From the NCBI GenBank assembly GCA_946539765.1, contig CAMNHO010000001.1, positions 62,001-126,000 on the forward strand: a stretch of 64,000 bases of DNA. The letters are read 5' to 3'. The notes under the pieces were generated by a model, which saw only the letters and a program-made list of their open reading frames with translations, had not been told where the DNA came from and made no database searches. Below are positions 61,755 to 64,000 of this stretch, one piece after another. The number at the start of each line of letters is the position of its first letter. Positions within the stretch are counted from its first letter, which is position 1. The translations under genes and the position numbers were made by a program. The stretch is from UBA4312 sp002394635. GTDB lineage: Bacteria > Bacillota_I > Bacilli_A > Erysipelotrichales > Erysipelotrichaceae.

Positions 61755-62114
61755 ATGCCTATTAACAAGTCCACCGAATATGGAAATATATCCATTTCAT
61801 TAGACGCTGTAGCCAATTTGGCTGGCGGAACCATCACAGAGTGTTATGGGGTCATCGGAATGGCTTCACAGAAAGCGGTTCGTGATGGATGGTATGAATT
61901 ATTGAAAATTGAGAACTATTCACGTGGTGTGGTTGTGCGTCAACAGGAAGACGGAATCGTTCTGGATTTATACATTGTTGTGATGCAGGGTATTAAGCTG
62001 GCAGAGGTTGTTTTAGAAGCACAGAAACGAGTAAAGTATGTTGTGGAAAAAACATTGGAAGTAAAAGTAAAAGAAGTGAATATCTGCGTACAAGGCGTTC
62101 GTGCGTCCAAGTAG
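61755..62114 (+). CDS. yloU: Asp23/Gls24 family protein (YloU-like)
   Basis: Protein of 119 aa of the alkaline shock protein family. ISISLDAVANLAGGTITECYGVIGMASQ and VKYVVEKTLEVKVKEVNICVQGV are its hallmarks. AGGAGGTACAAGT precedes the ATG. In Bacillota this gene sits before the fatty-acid kinase-like yloV, as here; its role is structural or envelope-related and not fully known. Confidence 0.92.
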   Translation: MPINKSTEYGNISISLDAVANLAGGTITECYGVIGMASQKAVRDGWYELLKIENYSRGVVVRQQEDGIVLDLYIVVMQGIKLAEVVLEAQKRVKYVVEKTLEVKVKEVNICVQGVRASK

Positions 62115-62124
62115 GAGTAGTTAT

Positions 62125-63768
62125 ATGGAACAGATTAATGGTCAACTATTAAAACAGATGCTCGAGTCCGGTATGAATAATCTTGGAAATCATTCTGCCG
62201 AAGTCGATTCTTTAAATGTCTTTCCGGTTCCGGATGGAGATACCGGAACCAACATGTATCTGACGGTATCCAATGGTGTCAAAGCCGCTTTGGAAGCACC
62301 GGGTGAACATGTTGGAAAAATTTTTAAAGCCTTATCTCGTGGTTTGTTGATGGGAGCCAGAGGAAACTCCGGTGTCATCACATCACAGATCTTCCGAGGG
62401 ATTTATCAGGCGGTTGAGGACAATGAGTCCATTGATGCCATGCAGCTGGCCCACGCGCTGGTGAACGGCAGCCGTATTGCGTACAAAGCGGTTATGCGTC
62501 CGGTAGAAGGGACCATCCTGACCGTTGTTCGTGAAGCGGCAGATTATACCTATGCGTATACAGTGACGGAAGAAGTTACGGATTGTACACTGGTTATGCA
62601 GAAAATGGTCGATGAGGCCAATGAATCCTTACTAAGAACACCGGAGCTTTTACCGGTACTGGCCGAGGTCGGTGTAGTCGACAGCGGTGGTAAGGGACTG
62701 TATTATATTCTGGAAGGTTTCTTGCTGGCTTTGCAGGGCAAACCGGTCACAAAGACGGAAACAGCCGAAGCAGCCGAACAGGCGCAGACCAAGGTAGAAG
62801 GCGGCGAGGATGAATATGGATTCTGTACGGAATTCATTATCCAGTTGAGCGCGAATGGTATTCGTCATTTCTCGGAAGCCGGATTTAAAGATGAATTATC
62901 CACCATCGGAAATTCATTGGTATGTGTACAGGATGAAGATCTGGTAAAGGTACATGTGCATACTTTAGAACCATTTACAGCTTTAAAGATGGGTCGTCGA
63001 CAAGGTAAGTTTGTTAAAATCAAAGTAGAAAACATGCAGCAGCAGCATGACCATATTGTTGAGATCGAGGAAGCGAAACAGTATGCCAAAAAACAGCCTG
63101 CTGTAGAGCATAAAAAATATGCCATCATTGCGGTAGCGCCGGGAGATGGTATCGATCAGATGTTCCGCGAACTGCGGGCGGATATCATTATCGGTGGTGG
63201 TCAGACAATGAATCCGAGCACGGAGGATTTCGTAGAAGCAATTGAACAGGTGGATGCCGATCATATTTTTGTTTTCCCAAATAATTCCAATATTATTCTG
63301 GCAGCCAATCAGGCACAGACAATCTGTAGTGATCAGGATATTCATGTAATGCCGACTAAGACGATTCCACAGGGATTGTCAGCTTGTGTTATGTTCAATC
63401 CGGAAATGGATGTGGAAGATAACGTAGCAGAGATGCAGGAAGCCATCGATCATGTGAAGAGTGGTGAAGTAACTTACGCAATCAAGGATACAACCTACAA
63501 TGGAATGGAAATAAAAAAAGGAGAATACATGGGTATCTCCGGAAAAGATATTGCCGCAAGCTGTCCGGATTGTATGGAAGCCAGCCAAAAGCTATTGGAT
63601 TCCATGCTGGATGAGGACAGTGAACTGGTTACTTTGATCTATGGGATGGAAGCAACGGAAGAACAGGCTCAGCAATTGGCTGACTATGTAGAAGAGGTCA
63701 GTGAGGCCGAAGTGGAGATCCATGAAGGAAAACAACCGGTCTATTCATTTATAATCGGTGTTGAATAA
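62125..63768 (+). CDS. DAK2-domain fatty acid kinase-like protein (YloV/FakA)
   Basis: Protein of 547 aa. The N-terminal DAK2 domain has VDSLNVFPVPDGDTGTNMYLT, SRGLLMGARGNSGVITSQIFRG and VGVVDSGGKGLYYILEGFL. The central FakA part includes EDEYGFCTEFIIQ, and a C-terminal domain (FVFPNNSNIILAANQA) completes the FakA plan. With a FakB fatty-acid-binding partner such proteins phosphorylate exogenous fatty acids; no fakB is in the window. ATG 62125 follows AGGAGTAGTTAT; the upstream in-frame ATG 62101 overlaps the yloU gene. Confidence 0.92.
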   Translation: MEQINGQLLKQMLESGMNNLGNHSAEVDSLNVFPVPDGDTGTNMYLTVSNGVKAALEAPGEHVGKIFKALSRGLLMGARGNSGVITSQIFRGIYQAVEDNESIDAMQLAHALVNGSRIAYKAVMRPVEGTILTVVREAADYTYAYTVTEEVTDCTLVMQKMVDEANESLLRTPELLPVLAEVGVVDSGGKGLYYILEGFLLALQGKPVTKTETAEAAEQAQTKVEGGEDEYGFCTEFIIQLSANGIRHFSEAGFKDELSTIGNSLVCVQDEDLVKVHVHTLEPFTALKMGRRQGKFVKIKVENMQQQHDHIVEIEEAKQYAKKQPAVEHKKYAIIAVAPGDGIDQMFRELRADIIIGGGQTMNPSTEDFVEAIEQVDADHIFVFPNNSNIILAANQAQTICSDQDIHVMPTKTIPQGLSACVMFNPEMDVEDNVAEMQEAIDHVKSGEVTYAIKDTTYNGMEIKKGEYMGISGKDIAASCPDCMEASQKLLDSMLDEDSELVTLIYGMEATEEQAQQLADYVEEVSEAEVEIHEGKQPVYSFIIGVE

Positions 63769-63774
63769 AAAACA

Positions 63775-63807
63775 AGGAGCTTGATAGAAGTCTATCAAGT
63801 TCTTTTG
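63775..63807 (+). terminator. Terminator after yloV-like gene
   Basis: Stem CTTGATAGA/TCTATCAAG with a two-base loop and a following TTCTTTT stretch. Confidence 0.75.
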
Positions 63808-63822
63808 TATTGAGGTGAGATT

Positions 63823-64000
63823 ATGATATTTATTACAGGGGACACGCATCGGGAACAAGATATTGCGAAAATAAACCCGGATGATAAGTTTCCGTTAGGA
63901 AAACAGTTGACTGCAGATGACTATTTGATCATCTGCGGTGATTTCGGCTGTATCTGGGATGGAGGTAAAGGGGATGCTTTTTGGCTGAACTGGCTGGAAT
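63823..64000 (+). CDS. Metallophosphoesterase (partial, runs off the window)
   Basis: The first 59 codons of a calcineurin-like phosphoesterase: FITGDTHRE (metal-binding Asp and His), then YLIICGDFGCIWDGG with the second Asp and the GDFG loop. GAGGTGAGATT precedes ATG 63823. The His-rich distal half is beyond the window, so the substrate class cannot be judged. Confidence 0.82.
   Translation, partial: MIFITGDTHREQDIAKINPDDKFPLGKQLTADDYLIICGDFGCIWDGGKGDAFWLNWLE

Overview
The window is a contiguous piece of a low-to-moderate GC Gram-positive chromosome. Several features fit a Bacillota member: strong AGGAGG ribosome sites, sortase B, a FemX-like peptidoglycan branching enzyme, DivIB, a YloU/YloV pair, a family II (CBS) pyrophosphatase and an SLH-anchored LRR protein. 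The mix of small AgrC-like sensors, LRR_5/SLH proteins and an orphan glycyl radical enzyme suggests an anaerobic gut or oral member of the Erysipelotrichia. That placement is inference, and no 16S gene is present. No IS element, prophage or CRISPR array was seen.

Layout. (1) 1-16344: a surface polysaccharide locus. It holds two family 2 glycosyltransferases, a Wzz-like protein, two flippases, UDP-galactopyranose mutase, two tandem polymerase-like membrane proteins, an Alg14/Alg13-type split transferase, a CDP-glycerol glycerophosphotransferase, a Stealth phosphotransferase, a pyruvyltransferase, an FrhB-like protein and an acyltransferase. The predicted polymer is galactofuranose-containing and phosphodiester-linked, probably with acyl and pyruvyl decoration. 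(2) 16361-21023, minus strand: an unusual signalling operon. A LytTR response regulator and a GHKL ATPase protein are followed by four paralogous AgrC-like membrane proteins, each ending just after the phosphoacceptor RHD box and lacking an ATPase domain. (3) 21292-26645: a small HTH protein, a broken secreted protein, a minus-strand glycosyltransferase/pyruvyltransferase pair, and a large LRR-Big2-SLH surface protein. (4) 26728-30580: deoC, a glycyl radical enzyme and a DeoR regulator. (5) 30696-34765: a broken phzF, azlCD, a DUF3841 gene, a small unknown gene and rlmD. (6) tRNA-Leu(GAG), then a run of poorly characterised membrane, DUF6765 and secreted genes, then femX. (7) 39660-46123: asd-lysC divergent from thrC-thrB-ACT regulator, then a DUF1461 gene and maf. 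(8) HU, CBS-pyrophosphatase, pepT, three DUF1307-type secreted proteins (five domains in total), a sugar isomerase-like gene, malic enzyme, patatin and sortase B. (9) murG-murB-divIB, an orphan CbiT-like protein, an XRE regulator with twin operators and its membrane partner, a second acyltransferase, yloU-yloV, and a partial metallophosphoesterase running off the end.

The most interesting system is the 16361-21023 operon. It reads as a split histidine kinase in which four sensor/His-box subunits may share one ATPase subunit and one regulator. The ATPase and regulator genes each carry one lesion (an in-frame TAA; a one-base frameshift), while all four sensor genes are intact. Further single lesions (secreted protein at 21550, phzF at 30696, and an apparently lost start codon of the SLH protein) make 19.4-31.5 kb unusually rich in recent gene damage or sequence error.
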